Source: JACDAV01 sp964626755 (GTDB lineage: Bacteria > Chloroflexota > Limnocylindria > Limnocylindrales > CSP1-4). Taken from it: a stretch of 64,000 nucleotides of DNA. Positions within the stretch are counted from its first letter, which is position 1. The number at the start of each line of letters is the position of its first letter. Position numbers and translations under genes: made by a program. Below the pieces are notes generated by a model. The model was given only the letters and a program-made list of their open reading frames with translations. It was not told where the DNA came from and did not search any database. Below are positions 42,547 to 51,554 of the stretch, piece by piece. The stretch spans positions 1 through 64,000 of the forward strand of contig CAZVGO010000045.1 in assembly GCA_964626755.1 (NCBI GenBank), given 5' to 3'.

Positions 42547-43187
42547 GCGGGGCGGGCGCCTTTCGCCTCGTTCGTGACCACGAGGTCGAACGACGACGCT
42601 GTCCGAACATGGGTGAAGTAGTGGTCCTCGGCGGCATCCCATCGAGCGTGCCACGCGTCCCGAAAGGGCTCCTCCTCGCGTTCGACGAGCCGCCGGTGTC
42701 GCTCGGTCACGGGGATGTCGATGAGAACGGCGAGATCGATCAGGTCGGCGAGCTCGGGCCGGCTCGAGTACGCGCCCTCCAGCACGATCACCGGCGCCGG
42801 TGTCCGGGTCACCGCCTCGGTCGCCATCGGGTAGGTGCCGTCGGGCCGGGTTCCGGCCTCGAAATCGAACGGGTGCCACGACGCGGTCCGGCCGGCCAGG
42901 AGGGGCTCCAGTGCTTCCGTGCGCAACCGGCGCCAGTCGATCGCGGCCGCCGCTCGTTCATCGGGGCTGAATGCGTCCCACTCCGCGTCCGTGATCTCGG
43001 CGGCGAAGAAGTCGTCGCTCGGCACGATGACCGCGTCGAGCTCGGCCGCGACGGCGGCAGCCAGCGTCGACTTCCCCGAGCCGCTCCCACCATCAATCGC
43101 TACGAGCACCGGCCGACCGGGCCGAGCCGCCATGCGCCGGCGGATCTCGGCAACGACCGCCGAACTGGCGCCGGAGTCGTTGACCAT
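42543..43187 (-). CDS. Uridine kinase-like P-loop protein
   Basis: 214 residues from the ATG at 43187. Walker A GGSGSGKST at about residue 32, then VPSDDFFA (the substrate-side Asp pair of uridine/nicotinamide-riboside kinase-like enzymes), VIVLEGAYSSRPEL and LIDIPVTERHRRLVEREEE with lid arginines. A nucleoside or similar small-molecule kinase is likely; the substrate cannot be told. The lexA promoter overlaps its 3' end. Confidence 0.75.
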   Translation of the reverse strand: MVNDSGASSAVVAEIRRRMAARPGRPVLVAIDGGSGSGKSTLAAAVAAELDAVIVPSDDFFAAEITDAEWDAFSPDERAAAAIDWRRLRTEALEPLLAGRTASWHPFDFEAGTRPDGTYPMATEAVTRTPAPVIVLEGAYSSRPELADLIDLAVLIDIPVTERHRRLVEREEEPFRDAWHARWDAAEDHYFTHVRTASSFDLVVTNEAKGARPA

Positions 43188-43260
43188 GCGGCGGATGGTA
43201 CGCAGGGCCGTCGCTCGCGTGGCTGGTAGACTGCCACTCCCCCACGAGGACTCCGAGCGG

Positions 43261-43830
43261 ATGGCGAAGAAGGATCGGCCGGCGAAGGACGAGGCGCTGG
43301 CGACGGACCAGGAGCTGAAGAAGCGCGGGAAGCGGCAGCGGAGCATGGGCGGCGGCATGCGGCGGGCCATGGGCCTCCTCGCGTTCCTGCCGGTCGCCAG
43401 TCGGGTGCCGGCGTACGCGCGGCTCGTCTGGGCGCTCGCCCTCGATTCGCGGACGCCGAACTCGCACAAGGCGCTTCTCGGCGGCGCGCTCGGCTACCTC
43501 GTGCTGGGGCGTGACCTCGTGCCGGACGACGTGCCGCTCCTCGGCGGGCTCGACGATCTCGTCGTCGTCGCCCTCGCGCTCGACCTCTTCCTCGACGGCG
43601 TCCCGGACGACCTGCTCGACGAGAAGCTCGACGACCTCGGCATCGACAAGGTGGCGTTCGAGCGAGACGTCGCGCAGATCCGGCGGCTGACCCCGAAGCC
43701 GGTCCGCAAGGCGATCCGGCGGATCCCCGGTGCGCTTGCATCGGCCGCCAATGCCGTGGAGCAGTCCGGCGTCGCGCCTCGCATCAGGCACTGGATCAAC
43801 AGGGAGAACAGGGAGGAATCACTCGCGTGA
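43261..43830 (+). CDS. DUF1232 (YkvA-type) membrane protein
   Basis: 189 residues. A basic N-terminus is followed by the DUF1232 core: LLGGALGYLVLGRDLVPDDV, then PLLGGLDDLVVVALALDLFL. The P-D-D-x-P-x-x-G-x-x-D-D pattern defines this family of small membrane-associated proteins of unknown function. A charged C-terminal half follows (LDEKLDDLGIDKVAFERDVA). Its stop overlaps the rplI start by GTGA, so the two are translated together. Confidence 0.8.
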   Translation: MAKKDRPAKDEALATDQELKKRGKRQRSMGGGMRRAMGLLAFLPVASRVPAYARLVWALALDSRTPNSHKALLGGALGYLVLGRDLVPDDVPLLGGLDDLVVVALALDLFLDGVPDDLLDEKLDDLGIDKVAFERDVAQIRRLTPKPVRKAIRRIPGALASAANAVEQSGVAPRIRHWINRENREESLA

Positions 43831-44270
43831 AGGTCATCCTCACCCAGGACATCGCGACGCTTGGCAAGAGCGGCGAGATGAAGACCGTGGCCAGCGGCTT
43901 CGCCACGAACTACCTCATCCCGCGCAAGCTCGCCGTGCCGGCCGCCGGTGGCGCCTACCGAGCCTGGCAGCACGACATCGCGAGCCGCGAGGACAAGCGG
44001 CAGCGTGAGCGCGAAGATGCCGAGATCGCCGCGACCCGGATCGCGAGCACGACCCTCACGATGGGCGTGAAGGTCGGCGAGGGCGGCAAGCTCTACGGCT
44101 CGATCACGTCGAAGGACATCGGCGATGCCCTGGCCCGGCGCGGGATCGACATCGACCGCCACAAGATCGACCTCGAGGAGCCGCTCAAGTCGCTCGGCAC
44201 GTACAAGGTCGCGATCAAGATCGCGGGCCTGAACCCCGAGGTCACGATCGTCGTCGAGCCGAAGGGCTAG
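43827..44270 (+). CDS. rplI: 50S ribosomal protein L9
   Basis: 147 residues. N-terminal rRNA-binding domain MKVILTQDIATLGKSGEM, with the conserved GFATNYLIPRKLA; a long connecting helix (about 45-75, EDKRQREREDAEIAATRIAS); and a C-terminal domain with KLYGSITSKDIGDAL. Length and layout are normal for L9. In many bacteria rplI lies next to dnaB; here dnaB is about 10 kb away. Confidence 0.95.
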   Translation: MKVILTQDIATLGKSGEMKTVASGFATNYLIPRKLAVPAAGGAYRAWQHDIASREDKRQREREDAEIAATRIASTTLTMGVKVGEGGKLYGSITSKDIGDALARRGIDIDRHKIDLEEPLKSLGTYKVAIKIAGLNPEVTIVVEPKG

Positions 44271-44276
44271 GCCCGG

Positions 44277-46340
44277 TCAGGGCGACCTGAGCCGGAACAC
44301 CGCGGTGCCGTCCCGGTCGTAGAGCGTCTCGAACAGCGGGCTCAACCTGAAGTCCGTCGCCTCGCCGTCCTCGCAGATCAGGAGCCCGCCGAAGGACAGC
44401 ACATACGTCGCCCCGTGGCGGGCGACGAGCTCCGCCGCAAGCTCCGACCCGCCGCAGTAGATCCGCATCGTGTCGCGCTCCCGCTCGGTCGGGTCGTAGC
44501 CGAGGTTCGCGACATACGGTCCGAACGTGGTGAGCCGCAGGCGGCCGGCGATGTCGACCGGGCTGTTGATGAACGCGTCGGTCACGAAGACCGCCCGCTC
44601 GGGCGTGTTCCTCTCGATCCACCGGCCCGCCGCCTCCTGCGACAGCGTCAGCGCCAGCCCCGGGTGCGTCGCGTGCCAGATGCCGATCAACGCGGGAGAG
44701 ATCGCCGCGACGGCGAGCACCGCGTAGATCGCCCGCGGCTGCCAGTTGCAGATGAGCCAGGCGGCGAGGATCGCCACGGCGATCCACATGACCTGGAAGT
44801 ACTTGTTCATGTCGAATTCGACGGCGCTCACGACGACGATGTTCGGGATGACGAACAGCGCCCCGAGCCAGGCGGCGAGGAACAGGACCGTCGGCGTCAG
44901 CAAACGACGCCACGCGGCGACCCCGATGGCACCCAGTGCGAGGAGGAACGGCAGGCCCAGGTTCGTCACGTAGAAGAACAACACGCCCAGGGGTCCGTCG
45001 GCCCGGCGCGCCTCGCTCCAGATCGAGACGAGGTGGAACGCCCCGCGTTCGCCCTGCTGGAGGATGGCGCCGGTGATGAACGGCATCGCCAGCACGACCG
45101 GGGCGAGGAACAGAGCGGCGTCGCGGCGGAACGTGGGCGCCTCCCAGCCGCGCTTCGCGATGACGTACAGGAGGACGACCAGGTAGGTCGCCGGAAAGAA
45201 GTAGAACTGGAACGGCGCGAGGAGCGCGGCGAGGACGCCGGCCAGCAGCACGCCGGACGGACGCCGCCCGAGGCAGGCGACGACGAGGAGGATCACCCCG
45301 ACCAGCCCCGGCAGGCCGAGGGTCGTCGCCCGGTGCGGCAGGAGGCCGGTCCCGAAGATCGACGCGATTCGAAAGTACGGCCAGCCCTCCGCCCAGCTGT
45401 TGTCGTATGGGTTCCGGGTGACGAGGCCGACGACGTCGCCCGAGCCGGCGAGGATGTCGGCGCCCAGCCGAAGCCAGCCCATCCCGCCGCCGAAGCAGAC
45501 GAGGATCGTCGCGATCGTCGCGACCAGGCCGTTGCCGGTGAGCTGCCGGGCGAGCTCCCAGACGAGCAGCGCGAGCATCCCCGCGAACAGGGCGCTCGTA
45601 AGGAAGTAGACCCCGATGATGTCGACCCCGGCGACGCTCGAGGCGATCGCGCCGTGGAAGTCGGCGAACCAGTGGTACGTCAGCGGCGCGCCGGCGAAGT
45701 AGGGCACCTCCGGCGGGAAGTTGCCGTGGCTGATGCTCGAGCCGATCGACACGTGGACGAGCAGGTCGCTCCAGTTCCAGCCGCCCGAGACCCAGCCCCG
45801 GGGAGTCGGGTGCCAGCCGTTCAGGGCGAGGACCGCCAGGATCACCAGGCCGATCGTGCCGGCGACCGCGAACGCCGGGGCGTCGGCCCGCAGGGCGGCT
45901 CGGATGCGATCTCCCGAGGGCAGGGGCGGCGGCGGCGCGAGCCACGGCAGCCGAAGCGTGGCGAGGCCGGCCGTGGCCGCCGCGAGGAGCACGACCGCGA
46001 CGAGGATGCTCACCCGCCCGAACCCGGCGACGACCGAGACAACGTTCACGAGGTGGGCCGAGACGAAGACGCTCGTGACGACCGCGAGGCCGACCCGCCC
46101 GGGTGGCGGGAGGTTCGGGGCGACCCGGCTGACCAGCCACCAGCCTGGGACCGCGAAGAGGAACGGCCAGGCGATCGCGATCGCGGTCAGCGGGATGACC
46201 CAGGCAAGGACCACGGCCCCGAACCCGATCAGGCCAACTCCGAGGGCGGTCCGCTGAGTGGGGGTGAGCCGCGACAGGGCGTCCGCCGCGGCGACCAGCG
46301 GGCTCCCTCGGGGATTCACAGGGGTCGATGATACAGACAT
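44277..46340 (-). CDS. Large polytopic membrane protein, GT-C-like (DUF2298-resembling)
   Basis: 687 residues from the ATG at 46340, whose start overlaps that of dinB on the other strand (CATG); a later start such as a GTG seven codons in is possible. About 13-15 hydrophobic helices, with loops FAGAPLTYHWFADFHGAIAS and NKYFQVMWIAVAILAAW. A soluble C-terminal domain of about 140 residues follows (AAGRWIERNTPERAVFVTDA, YVANLGYDPTERERD). Both features recall DUF2298/GT-C glycosyltransferase-like proteins. Substrate unknown. Confidence 0.65.
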   Translation of the reverse strand: MSVSSTPVNPRGSPLVAAADALSRLTPTQRTALGVGLIGFGAVVLAWVIPLTAIAIAWPFLFAVPGWWLVSRVAPNLPPPGRVGLAVVTSVFVSAHLVNVVSVVAGFGRVSILVAVVLLAAATAGLATLRLPWLAPPPPLPSGDRIRAALRADAPAFAVAGTIGLVILAVLALNGWHPTPRGWVSGGWNWSDLLVHVSIGSSISHGNFPPEVPYFAGAPLTYHWFADFHGAIASSVAGVDIIGVYFLTSALFAGMLALLVWELARQLTGNGLVATIATILVCFGGGMGWLRLGADILAGSGDVVGLVTRNPYDNSWAEGWPYFRIASIFGTGLLPHRATTLGLPGLVGVILLVVACLGRRPSGVLLAGVLAALLAPFQFYFFPATYLVVLLYVIAKRGWEAPTFRRDAALFLAPVVLAMPFITGAILQQGERGAFHLVSIWSEARRADGPLGVLFFYVTNLGLPFLLALGAIGVAAWRRLLTPTVLFLAAWLGALFVIPNIVVVSAVEFDMNKYFQVMWIAVAILAAWLICNWQPRAIYAVLAVAAISPALIGIWHATHPGLALTLSQEAAGRWIERNTPERAVFVTDAFINSPVDIAGRLRLTTFGPYVANLGYDPTERERDTMRIYCGGSELAAELVARHGATYVLSFGGLLICEDGEATDFRLSPLFETLYDRDGTAVFRLRSP

Positions 46341-47661
46341 GACCCGGACGATCCTCCACGTCGACCTCGACGCGTTCTTCGCCGCCGTCGAGCAGCGCGA
46401 CCGGCCGGAGCTCCGTGGCAAGCCGGTGATCGTCGGCGGCGGCGGACCGAACGACCGGGGCGTGGTCAGCGCCGCGAGCTACGAGGCGCGCAAGTTCGGC
46501 GTCCACTCCGCGATGCCGCTTCGCCAGGCCGGCCGCCTCTGCCCGGACGGGATCTTCCTGCCGGTCGACGGAGCGAAGTACCAGGCCGCCAGCCGGGACG
46601 TCATGGCCGTCCTCCGCCGGTTCACCCCGCTCGTCGAGCCGATCTCGATCGACGAGGCGTTCCTCGATGTCACGGGCTCGCGCCTGCTGTTCGGGGACGG
46701 AGAATCTGTCGGCCGCCAGATCAAGGAGGCGGTTCGGGACGAGGTCCGGCTGACGATTTCGGTCGGCGTCGCATCGACGAAGCTCGTCGCGAAGATCGCG
46801 TCGGACCTCCGGAAGCCGGACGGGCTGGTCGTCGTCCCGCCGGGCGACGAGGCGGCATTCCTGGCTCCCCTGCCGATCTCGCGGTTGTGGGGGGTCGGCG
46901 AGCGGACCGCGGTAGCGCTGCGTGACTACGGGGTCCGGACGATCGGCGAGCTCGCGGCGCTCGATCCGCAGGTCCTCACGCGGCGGTTCGGCAAGCACGG
47001 CGCCTCGCTCGCCGCGCGGGCCCGGGGTGAGGACGCGGATCCAGTCTCCGATCGCGGGGATGCGAAGTCGATCGGCCACGAGCACACGTTCGACAAAGAC
47101 ACGGCCGACCGCGAAACGATCGAGCGGACGCTGCTCGCGATGGCCGAGGGCGTGGCCGGCCGGCTCCGGGCGAGCGGTGTCAAGGCCGGCACGATCAGCG
47201 TGAAGATTCGCGACTCCACGTTCCACACGATCACCCGCCAGCGGACGCTGCCCGCGCCGACCGACCTCACCGACCCGATCTGGACGACCGCCCTCGAGCT
47301 GGCACGGCCGGAGGTTCGGGGAATCCGCGTCCGGCTCCTGGGGGTGACGGCCTCGAACCTGGGGTCGCCTGACCAGCTCGCCCTGTTCGAGGCGGGCGAC
47401 GATCGGGTGCGCCGGACCGTTGAGGCCGCCGATGAGCTCCGGCGCCGGTTCGGCGAGCGGGCCGTCACGCGGGCGCGGCTCATCGGGACGGGGCTCCCCG
47501 CGCCGTTCGAGCGAGACATGGGCAGCGCGGTCGAGCACCGCGGCGTCCACGCGGCGGACGCAGCGCGGCCGGCGCGACGCCACGCAGCCGCGACCCCCGA
47601 CGAAGGGCGTGACAGACAAGCTGACACGGAGCTCGACGAGATTCCGCCCGACGACGCTTGA
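46339..47661 (+). CDS. dinB: DNA polymerase IV (Y-family translesion polymerase)
   Basis: 440 residues. MTRTILHVDLDAFFAAVEQ fixes the start. Catalytic acidic residues lie in HVDLDAFFA and SIDEAFLDV; the HhH region is at SRLWGVGERTAVALRDYGVR; the little-finger domain follows; and QLALF near residue 355 is the beta-clamp binding motif. A poorly conserved tail of about 80 residues is extra. No LexA box is visible upstream of dinB; the boxes lie just after its end. Confidence 0.95.
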   Translation: MTRTILHVDLDAFFAAVEQRDRPELRGKPVIVGGGGPNDRGVVSAASYEARKFGVHSAMPLRQAGRLCPDGIFLPVDGAKYQAASRDVMAVLRRFTPLVEPISIDEAFLDVTGSRLLFGDGESVGRQIKEAVRDEVRLTISVGVASTKLVAKIASDLRKPDGLVVVPPGDEAAFLAPLPISRLWGVGERTAVALRDYGVRTIGELAALDPQVLTRRFGKHGASLAARARGEDADPVSDRGDAKSIGHEHTFDKDTADRETIERTLLAMAEGVAGRLRASGVKAGTISVKIRDSTFHTITRQRTLPAPTDLTDPIWTTALELARPEVRGIRVRLLGVTASNLGSPDQLALFEAGDDRVRRTVEAADELRRRFGERAVTRARLIGTGLPAPFERDMGSAVEHRGVHAADAARPARRHAAATPDEGRDRQADTELDEIPPDDA

Positions 47662-47712
47662 CATCGAACACCTGTTCGGTCTAGCGTAGGGTCGCAATCG
47701 AACAAGTGTTCT
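47658..47712 (+). promoter_or_regulatory. SOS promoter with two LexA boxes
   Basis: TTGACA at 47658-47663, LexA box CGAACACCTGTTCG at 47665-47678, weak -10 (TAGCGT, 47682-47687), and a second box CGAACAAGTGTTCT at 47699-47712 near the expected transcription start. The TTGACATCGAAC junction is identical to that of the lexA promoter. Confidence 0.82.
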
Positions 47713-47761
47713 GTCGCTCGAGTGCCCGGCGACGCAGAGCTGTCCTCGAAAGGAGCCAGGA

Positions 47762-48034
47762 ATGGCGATGATCCGCGTCGCTCCCGTCCACGTCGAAGTC
47801 CGCACGGACTGGTTCGACGGACGTCCCCGTGAGGTCGCCTGGGGCGATCGACGGCTGCCGGTGACCGCTCTCGCGGCCGTACGGGACGAGTCGTCCGCCT
47901 ACCCTGTCGTCGTCGGTCCGCGGACGGTCTTCGAGGTCGAGACGCCGGAGGCCCGGCTCACCCTCAGTTATCGCCACCGCACGCGCCGGTGGACGATCGA
48001 GGGACTCGACGAGGGAGACCGCCGGCCGGTCTGA
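47762..48034 (+). CDS. DUF6504-like small protein, SOS-controlled
   Basis: 90 residues; AAAGGAG upstream of the ATG. The sequence VEVRTDWFDGRPREVAWGDR, then FEVETPEARLTLSYRHRTRR ending WTIEGL, fits the DUF6504 pattern (GRPxxxxWxxRxxPV ... LxYRxxxxxWxI). That domain occurs beside or fused to Y-family polymerases/ImuB in actinobacteria. Two LexA boxes sit in its promoter and it directly follows dinB. A role as an accessory protein in translesion synthesis is inference from this context. Confidence 0.7.
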   Translation: MAMIRVAPVHVEVRTDWFDGRPREVAWGDRRLPVTALAAVRDESSAYPVVVGPRTVFEVETPEARLTLSYRHRTRRWTIEGLDEGDRRPV

Positions 48035-48190
48035 GGTCGACGAATCCGCGCCGCGGAGCGTCCTCCGGCGTCCCGCGGCGACTCCTGTCGGTTCGCGGGG
48101 CGAGCGCGCCGGTACCGCGCTCGCCCCGTGCCGACTCGCGGGGCGCTCCCGGCGCGTTCCCGGCGCCGGCGCGCCGCCTACAATCGCCGG

Positions 48191-48871
48191 ATGCAGCGCG
48201 CCCCGGATCGCTTCCGCGACCTCACGCTTGCCGACTTCGCCGATCGCCTCGCGTCCGCCGAGCCCGTTCCGGGGGGCGGGAGCGCGTCGGGAGTAGCGGC
48301 AAGTCTCGGCGCGGGCCTCGTGGCGATGGTCGCGGCGCTGTCGCAGGACCGTCCCAAGTACGCCGAGCACGCCGAGCTCCACGCAACCGCCCAGGAAGTC
48401 GGCCGGCGGCTGGCGGACCGGTTCCTCTTCCTTGCCGACGAGGACTCCGCCGCGTACTCCGCGTTCGCCGCAGCGCTGAAGCTCCCCCGCGAAACGCTGG
48501 CGGAGATAGAGGCCCGGACGGAGGCCCTCGCGGCGGCGGCGCGTCGCGCGTCGGAGGTCCCACTTGACTGCGTCGAGGCCTGCCTCGAGCTCGTCGGTAT
48601 GGCCGAGGCCCTGGCCGGCCGGAGCAACCGGAACGCATCGAGCGACCTGAACGTCGCCGCGCTCCTGGGCGAGGCGGCGGCGCGCGGCGCGGCCGCGAAC
48701 GTCCTCGTCAACCTGCCGTCGATCGGCGACGACACGTTCGCGGGCGAGACGACCGTTCGCGTCGACGAGCTGCTCCACGAGATCGGCCGGCTCGCCGCCG
48801 CCACCCGCGCGGCAGTGGCGGCAGGCGTGGCCCGGGCGCCGGTCGAGCTCGCCGCCGCCGAAGCGGGCTGA
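48191..48871 (+). CDS. Cyclodeaminase/cyclohydrolase (FTCD C-terminal-like)
   Basis: 226 residues. Starts with LADFADRLASAEPVPGGGSA, and the PVPGGGSASG loop is the hallmark of formiminotetrahydrofolate cyclodeaminase and methenyl-THF cyclohydrolase (FchA) proteins. The rest is helical (FLFLADEDSAAYSAFAAALK). It converts formimino-THF to methenyl-THF, or hydrolyses methenyl-THF. It is the first gene of a one-carbon operon: folD follows after 4 bp, then fhs. No formiminotransferase domain is attached. Confidence 0.85.
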   Translation: MQRAPDRFRDLTLADFADRLASAEPVPGGGSASGVAASLGAGLVAMVAALSQDRPKYAEHAELHATAQEVGRRLADRFLFLADEDSAAYSAFAAALKLPRETLAEIEARTEALAAAARRASEVPLDCVEACLELVGMAEALAGRSNRNASSDLNVAALLGEAAARGAAANVLVNLPSIGDDTFAGETTVRVDELLHEIGRLAAATRAAVAAGVARAPVELAAAEAG

Positions 48872-48875
48872 CACC

Positions 48876-49793
48876 GTGGTGCGAGGGAGCGGCGCTCGGA
48901 TCCTCCAGGGAGGCCCGATCGCCACCGAGATCCGCGCCACCGTCAAGGACGAGGTGGCCGCCTTCCGCCGCCGGAACGGCTACGCGCCGGGCCTCGCCGT
49001 CGTGATCGTCGGACGGGACGCGCCGTCGATGGTCTACCTCCAGCAGATCCTGCGGAGCTGCCGGAACGTCGGGATCGCCGGGCATCTCGTCGACGTCCCG
49101 GGCCGCGCGTCCGCCGCCGCGCTCCGGGCCCGGATCGAGGAGCTGAACGACGACCCGCTCGTGTCCGGGATCATCGTCCAGATGCCGCTCCCGAAGCGGA
49201 TCCCGCTGTCGACGGTCCTCGACGTCCTCGACCCGGCCAAGGACATCGACGGCCTCCATCCGTTGAACGCCGGCCTGTTGACGCTCGGCTACGAGGGCTT
49301 CCTGCCGACGACCGCCCATGCCGCGGTCGAAATCCTCAAGCGGTCCGGGATCAAGATCGAGGGCAAGCGCGCCGTCGTCATCGGGCGGTCGAACGTCGTC
49401 GGCAAGCCGGCGAGCATCCTCCTTCTGCGCGAGCACGCCACGGTCACGGTCTGCCACTCGCGGACCAGGGACCTGGCGTCCGTCGTCCGCTTGGCGGACA
49501 TCGTCGTCGTCGCCGCCGGCAAGCCCGGCCTGGTCGATGGCTCGATGCTCAGGCGTAACGCGGTCGTCGTGGACGTCGGCATCAACGTCGTCGGCGACCG
49601 GATCGTCGGCGACGTCGATTTCGAGAGCGCCCGGCAGGTCGCCTCGGCGATCACGCCGGTGCCCGGTGGGGTGGGGCCGGTGACGAACGCGCTGCTTCTG
49701 ACCCACCTCCTCCGGGCCGCGAACGAGCAGGCCGAGAAGGCCCGGCGCGGCGGGCGGTCTCACGGGCTCCGCGCGGCGGGCAGCGGCGCGTGA
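48876..49793 (+). CDS. folD: Bifunctional methylene-THF dehydrogenase / methenyl-THF cyclohydrolase
   Basis: 305 residues. Catalytic Lys/Tyr region SMVYLQQILRSCRNVGIAG (the usual motif is SxxYVxxKxKxxxxxGI; here the lysine position reads Arg, which deserves a check); GIIVQMPLPKRI; KDIDGLHPLNAG; and the NADP loop VVIGRSNVVGKPAS. The C-terminus has TPVPGGVGPVT. It interconverts methylene-, methenyl- and formyl-THF. Middle gene of the one-carbon operon; GTG start. Confidence 0.93.
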   Translation: MVRGSGARILQGGPIATEIRATVKDEVAAFRRRNGYAPGLAVVIVGRDAPSMVYLQQILRSCRNVGIAGHLVDVPGRASAAALRARIEELNDDPLVSGIIVQMPLPKRIPLSTVLDVLDPAKDIDGLHPLNAGLLTLGYEGFLPTTAHAAVEILKRSGIKIEGKRAVVIGRSNVVGKPASILLLREHATVTVCHSRTRDLASVVRLADIVVVAAGKPGLVDGSMLRRNAVVVDVGINVVGDRIVGDVDFESARQVASAITPVPGGVGPVTNALLLTHLLRAANEQAEKARRGGRSHGLRAAGSGA

Positions 49794-49800
49794 ACGCCCA

Positions 49801-51519
49801 ATGAGCGCGACGAAGCCGTTCCCTTCAGACCTCGAGATCGCCCGCTCGGTCAAGCCGCGGCCCATCCTCGAGGTCGCCGGCGAGCTGGGCCTGCGCGACG
49901 ACGAGATCGAGCAGTACGGGCCGACGAAGGCGAAGATCAGCCTCGCGGCGATCCGCCGTCTCGAGGCGCTCAATCCGCGCGGCCGGTACGTCGTCGTCAC
50001 GGCAATCACCCCGACTCCCCTCGGCGAGGGCAAGTCGACGACGACCGTGGGCCTCGCCCAGGGGCTCAATCGGATCGGCAAGCGCGCCGCGGTCGCGATC
50101 CGCCAGCCGAGCCTTGGTCCCGTGTTCGGGATCAAGGGCGGCGCGGCCGGCGGTGGCTACAGCCAGGTGATTCCGATGGAGGACTTCAACCTCCACCTGA
50201 CCGGCGACGTCCACGCGATCGGGGCCGCGCACAACCTGGCGGCTGCATTCCTCGACAACCATCTTCATCACGGCAATGCGTTGGGGATCGACCCGCTGGC
50301 CGTCCTCTGGCCGCGGGTTGTCGACATCAGCGACCGGGCAATCCGTCGGGCCGTGATCGGCTTGGGCGGCCGCGAGAACGGTGTCCCGCGCGAGACGGAG
50401 TGGCAGATCACGGTCGCGTCGGAGGTCATGGCGGTCCTCGCCCTCGCCAGCGACCTCGCCGACCTGCGGGCTCGCCTCGGGCGGATCGTCATGGCCACGA
50501 CGACGGCTGGACAGCCCGTGACGGCGGAGGACCTGAAGGTGGCCGGCGCGATGACGGCGCTGCTCAAGGATGCCCTCAAGCCGAACCTCCTCCAGACACT
50601 CGAGGGCGGACCCGCGTTCGTCCATTGCGGCCCGTTCGCGAACATCGCCCACGGCAACAACTCCGTCCTCGCGGATCGGTTGGCGCTCGCGACGAACGAG
50701 ATCGTCTGCACGGAGGCGGGCTTCGGAGCCGACATGGGGGCGGAGAAGTTCTTCGACATCAAGTGCCGCGCGTCCGGGCTTCGTCCGGACGGCGCGGTCG
50801 TCGTCGCGACGATCCGGGCGCTGAAGATGCACGGCGGCGTCGGGAAAATCGTCGCCGGCAAGCCGCTCGACCCCGCGCTCCTCGCCGAGAACGTCGATGC
50901 GGTCCGTGCCGGCGGCGCGAACCTCGCGAAGCAGATCGAGAACGTCCTCGCGTTCCACGTCCCCGTGGTCGTCGCGATCAACATGTACCCGACCGACACG
51001 CCCGCCGAGATCGCCGCGGTCCAGGAGGTGTCGCTCGCCGCCGGTGCGCGCGCCGCGGTCGTCTCGCGCCACTTCACCGACGGCGGCGCCGGCGCTGAGG
51101 ACCTCGCCCGTGCCGTGTGGGACGCGACGAGCGAGGGCGCCCCGGACTTCGCGCTGCTCTACCCGGACGACGCGACGCTCCTGGCGAAGATCGAGGCGAT
51201 CGCCATCCGGATCTACGGCGCGAACGGCGTCGACGTCCTGCCGGCCGCGACGAAGGCACTCAAGCAATACGAGGCGATGGGGTTCGGACACCTGCCAATC
51301 TGCATGGCGAAGACCCAGTACTCGCTCAGCCACGATCCGGCCCTCAAGGGCCGCCCAACGGGCTTCCGGATCCCGATCCGCGAGGTCCACCTGTCGGCCG
51401 GGGCGGGCTTCGTCACCCCGCTCGTCGGCGAGATGCGGACGATGCCGGGGCTGCCGTCGAAGCCGGGCGGCGAAAACATCGACGTCGACGCCGAGGGGAA
51501 TATCGTCGGCCTGTTCTAA
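49801..51519 (+). CDS. fhs: Formate-tetrahydrofolate ligase
   Basis: 572 residues, full length. P-loop TPTPLGEGKSTTTVGL, then RQPSLGPVFGIKGGAAGGGY, AFVHCGPFANIAHGNNS and EAGFGADMGAEKFFDIKCR are all canonical. The enzyme makes 10-formyl-THF from formate, ATP and THF. It starts 7 bp after folD, so cyclodeaminase, FolD and Fhs are produced together and connect formate, histidine-derived formimino groups and serine/glycine one-carbon units. Confidence 0.96.
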   Translation: MSATKPFPSDLEIARSVKPRPILEVAGELGLRDDEIEQYGPTKAKISLAAIRRLEALNPRGRYVVVTAITPTPLGEGKSTTTVGLAQGLNRIGKRAAVAIRQPSLGPVFGIKGGAAGGGYSQVIPMEDFNLHLTGDVHAIGAAHNLAAAFLDNHLHHGNALGIDPLAVLWPRVVDISDRAIRRAVIGLGGRENGVPRETEWQITVASEVMAVLALASDLADLRARLGRIVMATTTAGQPVTAEDLKVAGAMTALLKDALKPNLLQTLEGGPAFVHCGPFANIAHGNNSVLADRLALATNEIVCTEAGFGADMGAEKFFDIKCRASGLRPDGAVVVATIRALKMHGGVGKIVAGKPLDPALLAENVDAVRAGGANLAKQIENVLAFHVPVVVAINMYPTDTPAEIAAVQEVSLAAGARAAVVSRHFTDGGAGAEDLARAVWDATSEGAPDFALLYPDDATLLAKIEAIAIRIYGANGVDVLPAATKALKQYEAMGFGHLPICMAKTQYSLSHDPALKGRPTGFRIPIREVHLSAGAGFVTPLVGEMRTMPGLPSKPGGENIDVDAEGNIVGLF

Positions 51520-51554
51520 TCCAGGGTCAGATCTCGGACACGAGGAAACCTGCC

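Noticed and set aside
44415..46331. Long plus-strand frame opposite the polytopic membrane protein
   Set aside because: Product is arginine/glutamate/aspartate-rich low complexity; a shadow of the hydrophobic minus-strand gene.
46258..46338. Upstream extension of dinB and search for a LexA box in front of it
   Set aside because: The conserved N-terminus begins at 46339, and no GAAC-N4-GTTC motif was found immediately upstream.
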